DNA of 64,000 bases from Epiperipatus broadwayi (GCA_028023455.1 JAQFVV010013087.1:124001-188000); one strand, 5' to 3'. Shown: positions 1 through 15,111, counted from the first letter of the stretch. Translations and numbers: made by a program. The notes: generated by a model not told the origin, from the letters alone.

Positions 1-1914
<1,914 letters not shown>

Positions 1915-2389
1915 TGGTACTCATAGAAATCGGTAGGATATATTATTTATTCTTAGTTATAATTGAACTTAAAATGTACTTATATAAAATATACTACATT
2001 GCATTTAGGCACCCAATATTTAGTAGATATAGTTTTCTAAACTTAGTAAAACTGCTCTGATGAGGAATTTGTGTAACCCTTTTAGTTTGAACTCTGAAAT
2101 GGTCATTTTTGCACATAACAAACAATACTTATGTTGATGCTATTAAAGCATCAAAAAAAAAAAGGAATTCAAACAGATAAGGAGATAGATACTCATCAAA
2201 ATGCAGAATAACAACAAATTCTAGACTTAATATTTTTTCTTTCCACAATGAAAATCTTATAAAACTAGATGCATTACCAAAATCTAATCCATTGCCAGAT
2301 AACACAAGAAAAGAAATATGGAGTAATGAAAGTGAAAAAAATCCCAGAACGCTTTAATGCGTCCATCCTGCATGATTTCTTTATATATT
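1915..2389. other. Non-coding AT-rich gap
   Basis: No gene, RNA or clear repeat boundary seen between the trinucleotide repeat and the next LINE remnant. Confidence 0.5.
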
Positions 2390-4160
2390 TTAAATGTCTC
2401 TTTACTACAGATATGATATCATCGCAGTTACATATATAAATTGTTTGCTGTATACATATCCTAAAGATTATCTATATGAAGATGCAAGTGCAAATTATTT
2501 ATGGGAATTTAAATTGCACATTGCGGATATTACAAATCATTTCTACGCCGCTATTGAATTATATAATGGAAAAACAAAAAGATAATTTTGATAAAACAAT
2601 TAAGACTCTAGGAAAATATCTTTAAGTTAATCAATATCGTGATAACTTTATAACTATCATTATAACAAAAATACTCATCTAAATTAGACAATCATTGGTT
2701 TCAATAAATTAATGCAAACATTTGGGGTTGTTGTACCCTTTCAATATATGTATTTAAAGGAGGTCCTATACCCATATATAACAACAATTATCAGTTTAAA
2801 GTTAGACTAAATCAAAATATAAACTCCAACGATATTCCAATTATTATAACCAATCATGAAACAACAATGATTTTAATAATCCATGGGATTGAGCCACAAT
2901 GCATTCATTGCAAACAACGGGCATATTACAAATGCACGTCCAAAACTAATGTAAACATTGGGATATAAGAGCAATCTCATGTCATAAATGTAGAAATATA
3001 CCAGCGAATACTACAGAATTCACTCCTCAACTTACATGTAATGCAACTGCAATATATAATAATTAATATATTCTAATGCTTATATAATAGATGATCAAAG
3101 TATCTCTGAAGTGCAATCAATAAATGATAAAAGTGAATTAGTTTTACAAAAAAAAAATCAATCAATAAATGATGAGGATCAATCATAATTACAAAAACTA
3201 AACTAATCTCAGCAAGAAATATTAAAAAGTCATTGCCAGAATCACAAATGATACATGATAATACCCTTTAATAAAAGTTCACAAGATAATATTGACTACC
3301 TAGTGCCTTGCCTGCCAAAACCAGAAAAAGCAAAGAGGAAATGAAGTAGGAAAATGGAACAGTGTCTACTGAATTCAGAGAAGATGATATGCAATAGATC
3401 TTAAATTTTAAACAAAATAAGAAAGGCAAACATGACTTTGATGGATAATGAAATGGAATGCACTTCAGTTGAAAAAGCTTTGCACCAATAAAAAAAAGTA
3501 AATGTACAAAAGTTGTCAGAGGAAGGAGGGGGAAGAGTCTTAATACTTAATTTTTTTTTGTCAGAATTTGTGTAAATTATTTAAGCTACAAAAAATTAAA
3601 ACTAGTTACTGCAACAAGTGTGTTTTTTGTTTTGAGAGATACTACAATGAGAATTAAAATAAACTCATTAATTATCCAAGGATTAAATTCACCTATCAAT
3701 TAGTAAAATGGCTTGAAATTGTACAGCTTCATTAGCTAGGGCTACTAAAAAAAACTTACACTGAATCTCAGATTAATCCATCTAAATACCTTAGTAATCA
3801 AAGTTTATATACTCCAAAATAACATCCTCCTCACATCCCCTAGTTTTTCTTGGTGACTTCAATATATCATATAATGGGCTTATCAGAAAATGGTTGCATT
3901 TACTAGTTATATCTCTTATTAATGGAGAAGGATATCTCCAACAGAATTCATTCACATTTAATAATGGCAGGTTTTCATCATTAATTGATTTGTTTTTTAT
4001 TTAACTTTATTGCATCACATGGTCAGCTTACTGATAAAAAGTTCATAATTGTCAGATCATTCTGCAATTATTGTTTGACTGAAAAATAATTTTAAACACA
4101 TATCAATAGCATTTATAGGAAAGACAACTAGAGTGTTCCTTCCATGTCGAACTCCAGATT
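2390..4160 (+). mobile_element. Decayed LINE, gag-like ORF1 and APE endonuclease, copy B
   Basis: Broken 5' half of a non-LTR retrotransposon. Around 2895-2950 the plus strand encodes EPQCIHCKQRAYYKCTSK, a damaged CCHC zinc knuckle preceded by NNYQFKVRLNQN; the same arrangement appears at 24.27-24.44 kb (NFYEFRIKLHPD, then PQCYSCKQMGH), so both are ORF1 of one family. Three signatures of the APE-type endonuclease follow in order: GDFN at 3852-3863 within PLVFLGDFNI, then SSLIDLFF near 3980, then LSDHS at 4049-4063. These correspond to the catalytic GDFN, SxID and SDH motifs of ORF2. Multiple stops separate them. The copy stops at a (TA)n tract where the LTR element begins, so its RT domain was lost or lies elsewhere. 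Confidence 0.65.
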
Positions 4161-4182
4161 ACATATATATATATATATATAT

Positions 4183-6450
4183 TATAACGATCCGGAGAAA
4201 TACGACTTCACGTACACTGCACTACGGGGCGCCATCTAGGCATTGAACCTAGAAAAATTTATAGAGTAGGCAGATACGTGAGTCAAAAAAAAAATATATA
4301 TATATTTTTTTTTAAATTTTGATTCCGGTCGTTAGCCCATGTCACTAGCCCAGTGGAATAGCCGAGATTTAATAATATCATCTACTATTATATAAAGAGA
4401 ATAAAGTAAGCCACTGCCAGTAATTCACATACAAACATTTATTTATGCACATATATATAAGGTTTAAAATTACTTTAGTGATTTACATTTAATTTAACAT
4501 TTAACATTATTTTTTTTTACTTTGATTTTACTTTAATTTACATTGCATTACTATTATATTATAAATTTACATTTTTAATCAAGTTCGCACAGATGGGCTT
4601 ATAAACCTGTTTAATATGTTGCTATAGATCGGTTACATAGATTTCAACGGTCAAAAACATTTCAAAGTAAACATAAACGATCAAAATACAAAATTATTGA
4701 TTACTGACAATTGCATAGGGAATTATAAGAAACCCTCTAGTATTCATCGTAAGATACTTGCATCGTCACCAATAACTTAAAAGACATCCGAATAAATACA
4801 TTTTTAGATACTCACCGTAAGGTATCATTATTTATCGAATGTCTATATATTTTGATCAAATATGAAACGCAAAACATAGTTAACCGATAAACAATCCATG
4901 CAAGCATCTATAAACAACTTAAATTTAATAGTTTTATTTAGGATCGAGCCTGAATCGACTACATAGATTTGCATTTAAAAATAAAATATTCTATCCCTAC
5001 TTAACCTTAGGCAACACATTTCGCAATCAACTGGCGCCAATCCATCTGATACATTCATGTATTCAATGTAGCATGATACGACAACACAACAATATTGTCA
5101 GGGATGTACATCTGAACAATATGTAGAAATAGAAACGACATTGACTCTCCACCCACAGGGATGTGACATCTGTGGGCAAGTAGATCAATAAACTAAAAAC
5201 TCCATAGGAATGGGCTGCGGTATTCTGCCGACTTACAAACCCATCCATAGGCAAACAGAGGGTGTGTGGCGTATATCTATAATCCAGCCCGTAGCGGATC
5301 TCATATTACACCTACTAATTACATAAATATATCCAATCCATTGAACCAATTCAACTACGAAATGAACAACCTAAGATTACCCTCCCTTAATATATCTTTA
5401 CAAATCGATACAGCCATTCACGCCCGACTTAAGTTTAACATTTTTTTTTATAATTTATTTAACGGAAAACAGAAATCATAATAAAACTTAAAGAACAAAA
5501 TTAAATAAATAAATGGAAATGATTTTACAAATTAAATACATTAAATAAAATTATAACTAATTAATAAAAATAATGTTGGTCAGATAGAATAATATTGAAA
5601 TCATTTAAATCTGGAGAGTTTTTATATTTACTGTTCATAAATTTTAAAGTCTTACGGTTATTGAAATAATTCATCTTCGTATATTCCTTGCCGTTTGCAC
5701 GTGAATTCCCCCGTCGTCCGAAGATTTGTATCCGGTTGATCGATTTATTTATCCTTTGGAGATTTTTTTTTTTTTTTTTAGTTTAATTAGTCCTCAATGA
5801 AGAAACGATAGTTCATTTCTCCCTTCTTTAACAGATGAAAGAATTGACCGTGCGTCTGTCAACCCCTCCAACTCCGTACTACTACATATAGTCACATCGT
5901 AATAATCAATTTCCAGTCACTAACTACCAATGCTTTCCAAAACTTGTCCTTTTTATATTTTTTGTCAAGGATTGAATTAACATTTCGTCATGGATGTAAT
6001 GATCCTTTCGCTGAGGTCCGATTTCCCAAATGGATTTCTTTCATTGGCTAATCAGTTTCTATTGTTTTTGTTTTTTTTTCTATCTGACTGAAGTTATTAC
6101 ATTTAAATGCTCAAGGCTGGTTTACATTTAACTAATTAACAATCATTTCCATTTCTAATTAATTACCCTGTTTTCCAAATCAAAAATATATTTAAAGACA
6201 AATTTAGAGATGTAATTTTATCTCCAAATCTTTTTTAAAATTTAGTTTTAAAAATACGTTTTCTTTAATAAAAATTTTATTTTAATAATTTTTATTATCT
6301 GTGCGATTTGATATATAAGAGTTTAAGATGATATTTTAATTTCAATTTTTAATTTTTAAAGAAAATTTTTAAATGCGAACTTTTTATTTTAACTTGTTTA
6401 ATAATATATATTAAAAAAAAACAATGTAACGAACGTCTGTGCTCGTTACA
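4183..6450 (-). repeat. 3' LTR of family 1 element
   Basis: About 2.27 kb, matching 7217-9487 almost base for base, apart from a few substitutions and small indels. Its right end, 6425-6450, can fold as a hairpin: TGTAACGA, ten bases, TCGTTACA. Small reading frames here (for example 5063-5254 and 5266-5481) recur in the partner LTR but look like chance openings without any domain. Confidence 0.85.
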
Positions 6451-7216
6451 TATCAGTAAAGTTACTTAAAAAAAATGATCAAAAAAAAAATATTTTACTT
6501 AGGGTTAGTAATTACGGTATTAACAAAATTTACAAACATTCGGTTAATAATTTTACAAAAAACTATATACAAAAAGAAAAAGAAAATGTTGACCATCGCC
6601 TACCTAAGGACCATTTACGTTAACACCCCTCCCCCTGAGAATTCTATTTTATTTTATCCATTTGATTTCTACTTACGGCATGACAAACAAATTATTTAAC
6701 TTATTTAGGAAGGTTGCATTGAGATAAATATGTTCCAAGATAATGGATTTATACGTGTATATTTGCAGCACAATTATAACTACCACCAACTTATTTATGA
6801 CTGATTGAAATGCATAAATAGGATTACACTGACATAAATTCCCAACAGTACTCATCGTAAGGTACCACATTTCGATCATAAACTTCCGTGGCTGTGCGCC
6901 TATACACGTTAACGCATAAATATATATTAACAAAAAAAAAAGACATATCCAATGCAACCTTTTGATTTTCTTTTTAATTTACAAAAATTAGTTTTAAAAT
7001 TATTTATACTTTCTTTTATTTAATATATATGCGCAATTTCTTGCTGGCAGTGCTTTTATAAAATTTAAAAATATCCGACTTATGTAAGCAGATAAAACAT
7101 TCATTTTGATAAAATTTGCTCAGGGTATTTGTGGTTTATTAAAGATCGGAAATTTCAGCATTAATTCCCCTTCTCAGGGTCAATCTCTGAGGTAAGGCCC
7201 CACGTTGGGCGCCAAT
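6451..7216 (-). other. Internal region of family 1 element, non-coding
   Basis: No retroviral-type domain is recognisable in any frame; the two small frames here (6475-6699 plus, 6673-6957 minus) show nothing familiar. On the minus strand a G-rich purine tract reads GGGGGAGGGGTG near 6625-6636, which would suit a polypurine tract but lies about 175 bp inside the 3' LTR boundary rather than touching it. Confidence 0.6.
7197..7214 (-). other. Primer-binding site of family 1 element
   Basis: Minus strand reads TGGCGCCCAACGTGGGGC, starting two bases inside the 5' LTR end. The TGGCGCCC start is the common form for retroelements primed by a tRNA 3' CCA end. The same motif with one change occurs at 55907-55924 in another element. 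Confidence 0.8.
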
Positions 7217-9484
7217 TATAACGATCCGGAGAAATACGACTTCACGTACACTGCACTATGGGGTGCCATCTAGGCATTGAACCTAGAAAAATTTATAGAG
7301 TAGGCAGATACGTGAGTCAAAAAATATATATATATATATTTTTTTTTTAAATTTTGATTCCGGTCGTTAGCCCATGTCACTAGCCCAGTGGAATAGCCGA
7401 GATTTAATAATATCATCTACTATTATATAAAGAGAATAAAGTAAGCCACTGCCAATAATTCACATACAAACATTTATTTATGCACATATATATATAAGGT
7501 TTAAAATTACTTTAGTGATTTACATTTAATTTAACATTTAACATTATTTTTTTTTACTTTGATTTTACTTTAATTTACATTGCATTACTATTATATTATA
7601 AATTTACATTTTTAATCAAGTTCGCACAGATGGGCTTATAAACCTGTTTAATATGTTGCTATAGATCGGTTACATAGATTTCAACGGTCAAAAACATTTC
7701 AAAGTAAACATAAACGATCAAAATACAAAATTATTGATTACTGACAATTGCATAGGGAATTATAAGAAACCCTCTAGTATTCATCGTAAGATACTTGCAT
7801 CGTCACCAATAACTTAAAAAGACATCCGAATAAATACATTTTTAGATACTCACCGTAAGGTATCATTATTTATCGAATGTCTATATATTTTGATCAAATA
7901 TGAAACGCAAAACATAGTTAACCGATAAACAATCCATGCAAGCGTCTATAAACAACTTAAATTTAATAGTTTTATTTAGGATCGAGCCTGAATCGACTAC
8001 ATAGATTTGCATTTAAAAATAAAATATTCTATCCCTACTTAACCTTAGGCAACACATTTCGCAATCAACTGGCACCAATCCATCTGATACATTCATGTAT
8101 TCAATGTAGCATGATACGACAACACAACAATATTGTCAGGGATGTACATCTGAACAATATGTAGAAATAGAAATGACATTGACTCTCCACCCACAGGGAT
8201 GTGACATCTGTGGGCAAGTAGATCAATAAACTAAAAACTCCATAGGAATGGGCTGCGGTATTCTGCCGACTTACAAACCCATCCATAGGCAAACAGAGGG
8301 TGTGTGGCGTATATCTATAATCCTGCCCGTGGCGGATCTCATACTACACCTACTAATTACATAAATATATCCAATCCATTGAACCAATTCAACTACGAAA
8401 TGAACAACCTAAGATTACCCTCCCTTAATATATCTTTACAAATCGATACAGCCATTCACGCCCGACTTAAGTTTAACATTTTTTTTAATAATTTATTTAA
8501 CGGAAAACAGAAATCATAATAAAACTTAAAGAACAAAATTAAATAAATAAATGGAAATGATTTTACAAATTAAATACATTAAATAAAATTATAACTAATT
8601 AATAAAAATAATGTTGGTCAGATAGAATAATATTGAAATCATTTAAATCTGGAGAGTTTTTATATTTACTGTTCATAAATTTTAAAGTCTTACGGTTATT
8701 GAAATAGTTCATCTTCGTATATTCCTTGCCGTTTGCACGTGAATTCCCCCGTCGTCCGAAGATTTGTATCCGGTTGATAGATTTATTTATCCTTTGGAGA
8801 TTTTTTTTTTTTTTTTTTAGTGTAATTAGTCCTCAATGAAGAAACGATAGTTCATTTCTCCCTTCTTTAACAGCTGAAAGAATTGACCGTGCGTCTGTCA
8901 ACCCCTCCAACTCCGTACTACTACATATAGTCACATCGTAATAATCAATTTCCAGTCACTAACTACCAATGCTTTCCAAAACTTGTCCTTTTTATATTTT
9001 TTGTCAAGGATTGAATTAACATTTCGTCATGGATGTAATGATCCTTTCGCTGAGGTCCGATTTCCCAAATGGATTTCTTTCATTGGCTAATCAGTTTCTA
9101 TTGTTTTTGTTTTTTTTCTATCTGACTGAAGTTATTACATTTAAATGCTCAAGGCTGGTTTACATTTAACTAATTAACAATCATTTCCATTTCTAATTAA
9201 TTACCCTGTTTTCCAAATCAAAAATATATTTAAAGACAAATTTAGAGATATAATTTTATCTCCAAATCTTTTTAAAATTTAGTTTTAAAAATACCTTTTC
9301 TTTAATAAAAATTTTATTTTAATAATTTTTATTATCTGTGCGATTTGATATATAAGAATTTAAGATGATATTTTAATTTCAATTTTTAATTTTTAAAGAA
9401 AATTTTTAAATGCGAACTTTTTATTTTAACTTGTTTAATAATATATATTAAAAAAAAACAATGTAACGAACGTCTGTGCTCGTT

Positions 9485-9487
<3 letters not shown>
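7217..9487 (-). repeat. 5' LTR of family 1 element
   Basis: Partner of 4183-6450. It ends at 9487 in TCGTTACA and abuts a (TA)n run, marking the outer end of the insertion. No promoter could be assigned with confidence, though a TATATA-containing stretch occurs near 9350 on the minus strand. Confidence 0.85.
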
Positions 9488-9518
<31 letters not shown>

Positions 9519-10633
9519 AGGAAAGGGAATAAAAATTGGCTTTAACCAATATTTACCTGACTCCCTACTACAACAATATATTCTGCTCATGAGTGGATGT
9601 AGGATTAAAGATATTGAATACTACTACAAATTTTGTTTGTATGGGTTCTCAAATGGTGCCACCAGAGTTCCAGCTCATGACAAACTCACATACCCAGGTC
9701 TCATTATGCTGAACATAGCTCAGTATGCATGAGATCCTTGTGAATAAGTGTGATGAATGAGATGGGGTGCAAAATGAATCTGAACAACTAGACTAATTTT
9801 GGATAACAATAATTTTATTTAACAGTAGATTATTAGTAAGTGTTTCTAATACAGTTTATTAAAAGTCTGTTTCTCACTAATTTCCTATCCATGAAATAAC
9901 TTATTTTTAGTTAATATGATGAGAAGAAGTCTGAAAACTTTTTGATCAGCTCACTTCAATAATTCAAGTGTTTGTAATAACATATAGAAATATATCTAAT
10001 AGTTCACTTTATTCTGATATTTATCAGGGTTTCATATAGATAGACACATGATCATAGAAGCATTTTATTATGTTATTTCATTAAACCAGGTTTTTGTAAG
10101 TAAGTATACGGGCAATATATAAGTATTACAATCGTCATTACATGTTTATAAAAGCATTTCAGGTAGGTATACATATACAAGTAATACATAAGTGTTTTAT
10201 CTATTTAGTCCATGTCTGTTAAACATATTAACACTTTTCCTTTAATAAAATATGTTTACAGGAATCGCACATATATAGCAGATTATTTCTCTTTTGTAAA
10301 TAGGCTTGAAAAAAAATCTTTCATTTTGACCACTTTTTTTATTTCATATATCTTTACCTTTATAATGCAATGGATATTTCTACATAACTAGTTCATTTAA
10401 ACAAAATACATAATTTATGTATATATGTGTGTGTTTAAAACAAATATAGTCAACTTTCGACAGAAATTAATGACTGATTGTTAAAAAAATTTTTTATAAG
10501 CTTAAATAATATTTACCAAAAAATAAAAATCTATTTCTTTTATCTAGGAAACCAAATGAGTTAGCTAATAATTTGCTTTATTAAAAAAAAAAAAAAAAAA
10601 AAACAATAAACACACACACACATATATATATAT
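9488..10633. other. Non-coding gap with (TA)n at both ends
   Basis: Begins with (TA)n to 9516 and ends with an A-run and a CA/TA tract just before 10634. Nothing between is recognised; the stretch at 9600-9760 is slightly less AT-rich but has no open frame or RNA signature. Confidence 0.5.
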
Positions 10634-13600
10634 TGTACCCTTACTTCTCGATATATAATATAATTTGAAATACAACTAGCTCAATTGAATTGTTATGCTT
10701 AATAAAAATTTGCATATCTATTTTTAACATACTTTTATACTATCATATTCTAATTAAATTTATTATCAATTATCAAAATCAATATACTTCTATAGTATGT
10801 ACTAATTAAATAAGTATTTATCAAAATCATGAGACTGTGAAGTAAAGTTACAAAGCAATAAGTAGATTTACATTGAGTCAATATCTCCCAAGACACTGTC
10901 TCAATAGCATAAGAATACTATTACCTCCTTACTATCCTATTACTACATCTACAGCATTCTTATGGCTTTTAAAATAAAATAAACTATCTTTAATAATAAT
11001 AATAAACAAATAAATCTTAACTTTTAATTTTTAAAATATAATTAAATAATCTCAGGTTCTTCTAATTATATTAAAGTAATGATAACTCATGTAAATAAGT
11101 ATGATAAGGGATTTTATATCAAACCTAAATACACCTAACTTATTCTAATAATAATTATAATGAACAATACTACTTTTAGGGTATAACTTAATCCTATCTA
11201 TTCTTGTTATATCATCAATCATTAAATAAATAATCATATGTATATCTTTTATTTTCATATAGTATCTTAATTTTGGAATAGATCAAAATCTTACAATTTT
11301 AATAATCTGTGGCAATAGATAATATTGTACTCTTATATTATGCATTATAACTACTCTATGACCATTGTAATATAATATGTTAATGTCAATCAATTCTCAT
11401 AAAATGATAATTAGGAAAATATTGTATTTATTTCTAAATAATATTAATAAATTCACATTGTGCAAATATTATGTTTATTCAAATTATCTGCTGTCAAATG
11501 CTGTGGTGCAAAATAATGAACTCGACACACTTTTAAAAAACAAATTAAACAAATTTATTTACATTAACTTTGATTAAGAATTTATTTACAATATTTACAG
11601 TTCAAATTAGGAAAAACAAAAGAAAAATAAAAATAAGAAAATAATAATACAAGATGTTTACACTGTTATTAGCTCATACTCCTACTAAATAATCTATACA
11701 TTCTTTAAAATGCTGTACTAATAACATTGAAGTATATTTTCAAACTTAGACTTTAAATAAATATCAGTAAATCTTAATTATTACAAATCAAGATTTATGT
11801 AAACAATATTTATGTTGCATATATAAACAATTAAACTTTACTAATTAAATTGCTACATCATTTAAGTATTATTGTCATTCATTAAATAATGTATTAACAT
11901 GTGTTCACTTTAATATCAGCATTACTTTACTAGCATATATGTACAAACTAATGTATCTTTGTAATGTAATAAAAATAATTGATTATAATTTATATTTCAT
12001 TTAACGCAATTCATGCTACATGTTTTATCAAATATGCATTACATATATGTACTGTTAAAATAATAATATTTAAATTATTCATTAATTTAAAATTCATAAA
12101 GTATTACTAGATAAATTCTATGATTCTTTTCTATGTGAAATTATTATTTTACTCCATGTGTAAATTTCTATCTACAAAACATCCTCTACAACTTATTTTA
12201 AATTCCGGGAAAACAACCTTCAACTCTAAATAAATACTAATTATCCAAATTATTTAGACTTCATCATCTATATTCAATAAATCTTCAATCCAAATATAAA
12301 CTTCTACATAAAATTTAACTTAATTTATCCAATAAAACGAAAGTAAAATATAGACTTTTAAATCACTCCCTAACTTACAATAAAATAATTATTTATGAAT
12401 AATAAATATAATTCTAATACTATAATATAAAAGAAATATCAAAGTTTATTTACGAAAGAATCATATAATTATTTCTAAGCTTCTTATGTAATGTTGCATC
12501 GTATTTATATCATAAATTCAAATTATGCATATTTAAATAAAACTGTCACTGCCAATATAATGTGTATGTATTTTTAAATTATTCATACATCCATTCAACA
12601 ATAACATATCATTTGGTTGATCTAAAGAAAAAAACATATCAAATACATCAAAATTATTATTATTATACAATTTTTACCATAAATAATGATTTAATGTACA
12701 GTCCATCTTCCAATATTCTTCGGAATTACAGCTTCATAAAATAATTCACATTTATACTCACGATCATTCTTTAAAATATTATGTGTTGTATTAAATATAA
12801 AATAAACTTATGCAATTAATCATTATATTATTTTTAGTTATTATTTAAAGAAATGTACCTATCTTATTTTAATAGATTAATAATATTTAAATTCTATGTT
12901 AGATAAATAAAACAGAATTCATATTACATAACTCCAGCGATGTCTCCTTTTCACCATAAAGTTCTTTAATCCTAGGCACACATTCACTAGAACACCATTT
13001 CCTGTTTCCGGTCCATCACGTGTTTTTTTAAAAGTTTATGAAAAACAAAAACGTTCTTTTTTTTAAAAAATAAGTTCCCCACAAGAAAATAAAATAAAAT
13101 TAAAATAGTTTATAGGATCCTGATCTAGTTCTTTAAAGAATATTATTTAAAAGTTATTATTTTTCTCAAAAATTAGTATATAGTTTATAAAATTCTCATT
13201 AAATTATTTTGATTGACTTGGACATCCACGTATTACTTGCGCATTTCTTAATAAAATATCCAGGTAAGAATAAGCTTCTTCATCTAAAAACGACCAGCGT
13301 TTAAATTATTTCAATATAATAATTTTTATTATATTAAGACTTTTAGCTAATTATATTTTCAATTTATTTGCCTTCCAAAATTATCAATATTCAGTCTTTT
13401 AAACATAAAGACTTAACAAGGCAAGTATTTATAAAACTACTTTCATTTTTAATATCTTTACTTAAGATATACATTTAAATTTATAGCTTGCAAAATACTT
13501 TCTTCATAAAGAAGTATTTTATTCTCTAAAATATCTATTTTCTAATAGTTCAATAGTAATTAGCTTTTAAAATTATATACTGTCCAAAATACTACTTTTC

Positions 13601-14873
13601 TCCATCTCGTAATTTTCCGAACTAATCCAGCGTTTGTCATATCTCTAGTATAAAGTTTCCGATATATTTTCACTATATATGATGTTCCCATGACCATTTG
13701 CTTGTAAATTGAGCTTAATAGAGACGACCGATAGGGAAAAAATTAAGTTAACACTGCATGTTTATCATTTAAAACTTTTATAAATTATTTATAATGACAC
13801 TCTTGTAATTTTAAAATTGATTTTGAGAGCGTCTATCAAATTTACTTTGCTATTTTTAATAACACAATTAACTTGAAAAATCAATCACAGAGTCCTCTCC
13901 TAACAATTGAACTGAGCTTTTATACCGGAAGAAACTTCCCATTTGATTGGTAGATTAAACAATCAACTTGCTGGCTTATTTACATATTTACCAACAACAC
14001 AAAATTAAAAATAAATAATGACTTATTTAATATTTAATATTTATTACATTATTAAATTTCTAAAATAATCTTTATCGTTTATTTAAATCTATTAAACATT
14101 TTTAAAATATACTCTTACTTGATTTTAATTTTAACTTTTATAAAATTATTCAAAATAAACTAAGTATTTTTATACGTTATATTTTTAAAGCAATACTTTT
14201 AAAATCAGATTTAATATTTCACATTGAATATCTTTATTTTTATCTCGTGATAACTCACATATTATTTATAAATTTTACAACATAATTTTTAAAATAGTTT
14301 TGCAACTTTGCTAAATACCTTCCAAGCATGTGTGTGTATATTTAACTAACATCTGTTCTTTACAATACAAGAAACGCTTGTCATCGTCTAAAAATAAACT
14401 AACAATTGCATTTTTTAAAATAAATATTTTTTAAATAAATAAGATATTATAACAGATTTTAAAATAATTATTCAATATTATTAAAATCAAATATTAGTCT
14501 TCTATTTAAGTATTATAATAATTAAAATATTTATATTCTTTTATAATATTATTTTATCAACAATAAATATATGCATTTAATTATACTTATCTTTTAAACA
14601 CCTTTAGCTTTAAACACCTATTTATTAAATATATTAATGCAGTATTGATTATGGCCATTTTTCCCAACTATATATTATAATCATCATCATTTAAAATGTC
14701 TCTCTCTATATCAGCACAATTTCACATATCAAATATTCATAGATTGCTTTAATTAGACCCTTTGAAATATTACCATAAGCAAAATTAACATCACATATTC
14801 AAATATATCTTAAATTTAAAATTTTTAATAGATTAGCACAAAAATTAGATGGTGACCCATACAAAAGGGCACA
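10634..14873 (-). mobile_element. 4.24 kb LTR-like unit, family 2 (probable giant solo LTR)
   Basis: The left end TGTACCCTT and the right end AAGGGCACA form inverted termini with one mismatch, starting TG and ending CA, and both sides abut (TA)n. The right part, from about 12482, reappears in reverse complement at 61592-64000, which fixes the right end independently. On the minus strand a CCAAT box and a TATAAAA box sit about 950 bp inside the TGTGCCC end, as expected for an LTR U3 promoter. No coding domain is visible in the 4.2 kb. I infer a solo LTR of unusual length; a LARD-type element or another non-coding transposon is possible. The small frames 11377-11577 and 12562-12744 show no family signal. 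Confidence 0.6.
13918..13950 (-). promoter_or_regulatory. CCAAT and TATA boxes of family 2 LTR
   Basis: On the minus strand CCAAT at 13950-13946 is followed about 21 bases later by TATAAAA at 13924-13918, a normal spacing for a Pol II core promoter. The inverted copy keeps both elements (62516-62520 and 62542-62548). Confidence 0.55.
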
Positions 14874-14989
14874 ATATATATATATATATATATATATAAG
14901 TATTATTACAAATATATTAATTATAAAACAATAAACACACACATATATATATATATAACAAAACTTAAATATATTCCAAACAACGGTAA
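14874..14989. repeat. (TA)n tracts flanking family 2 unit
   Basis: Two TA runs (about 14874-14898 and 14942-14957) with a short CA-rich stretch between them; no gene. Confidence 0.8.
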
Positions 14990-15026
14990 ACAATTTATAA
15001 TATAATATAAATAAAAACTCATAAAG

Positions 15027-15060
15027 AAATGTTTTCGACTATATTCATAATCATTTTCAA
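15027..15060 (-). ncRNA. Degenerate hammerhead-like motif in Penelope-like 3' UTR
   Basis: Minus strand has UUGAAAA where CUGANGA is expected, then a near-perfect stem II hairpin (GAUUAU, loop GAAU, AUAGUC), then GAAAA and a near-palindromic short stem III. The core is damaged, so cleavage is unlikely. Confidence 0.4.
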
Positions 15061-15111
15061 CTCAACTTTCAAAATGGAATCATCAATTACCAACCAGAAA
15101 CACATGTTGCT

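Larger units (their letters stand above)
4183..9487 (-). mobile_element. Non-autonomous LTR retrotransposon, family 1 (LARD-like)
   Basis: Two long direct repeats (4183-6450 and 7217-9487) are nearly identical and bracket 766 bp. A primer-binding site complementary to a tRNA 3' end lies immediately inside the right-hand repeat on the minus strand, so the element reads right to left, with the right copy as 5' LTR. Ends on the minus strand are TGTAACGA and CGTTATA. Both flanks are (TA)n. The interior has no Gag, protease, RT or integrase, so the element must borrow proteins. Long LTRs with an empty interior match the LARD category of large retrotransposon derivatives. High LTR similarity points to a fairly recent insertion. 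A segmental duplication is a less likely alternative because the PBS sits exactly at the LTR boundary. Confidence 0.8.

Noticed and set aside
2056-2090. CTGATGA near 2056 as a hammerhead
   Set aside because: No GAAA at a workable distance and no stems I or II.
5063-5481. Small genes repeated at 5063-5481 and 8101-8519
   Set aside because: They are present in both LTRs only because the LTRs are copies; they have no domain and are not kept open in the diverged solo LTR.
4183-9487. Simple segmental duplication instead of an LTR element
   Set aside because: A primer-binding site sits exactly at the inner border, and solo copies with the same ends occur at 17029 and 28853.
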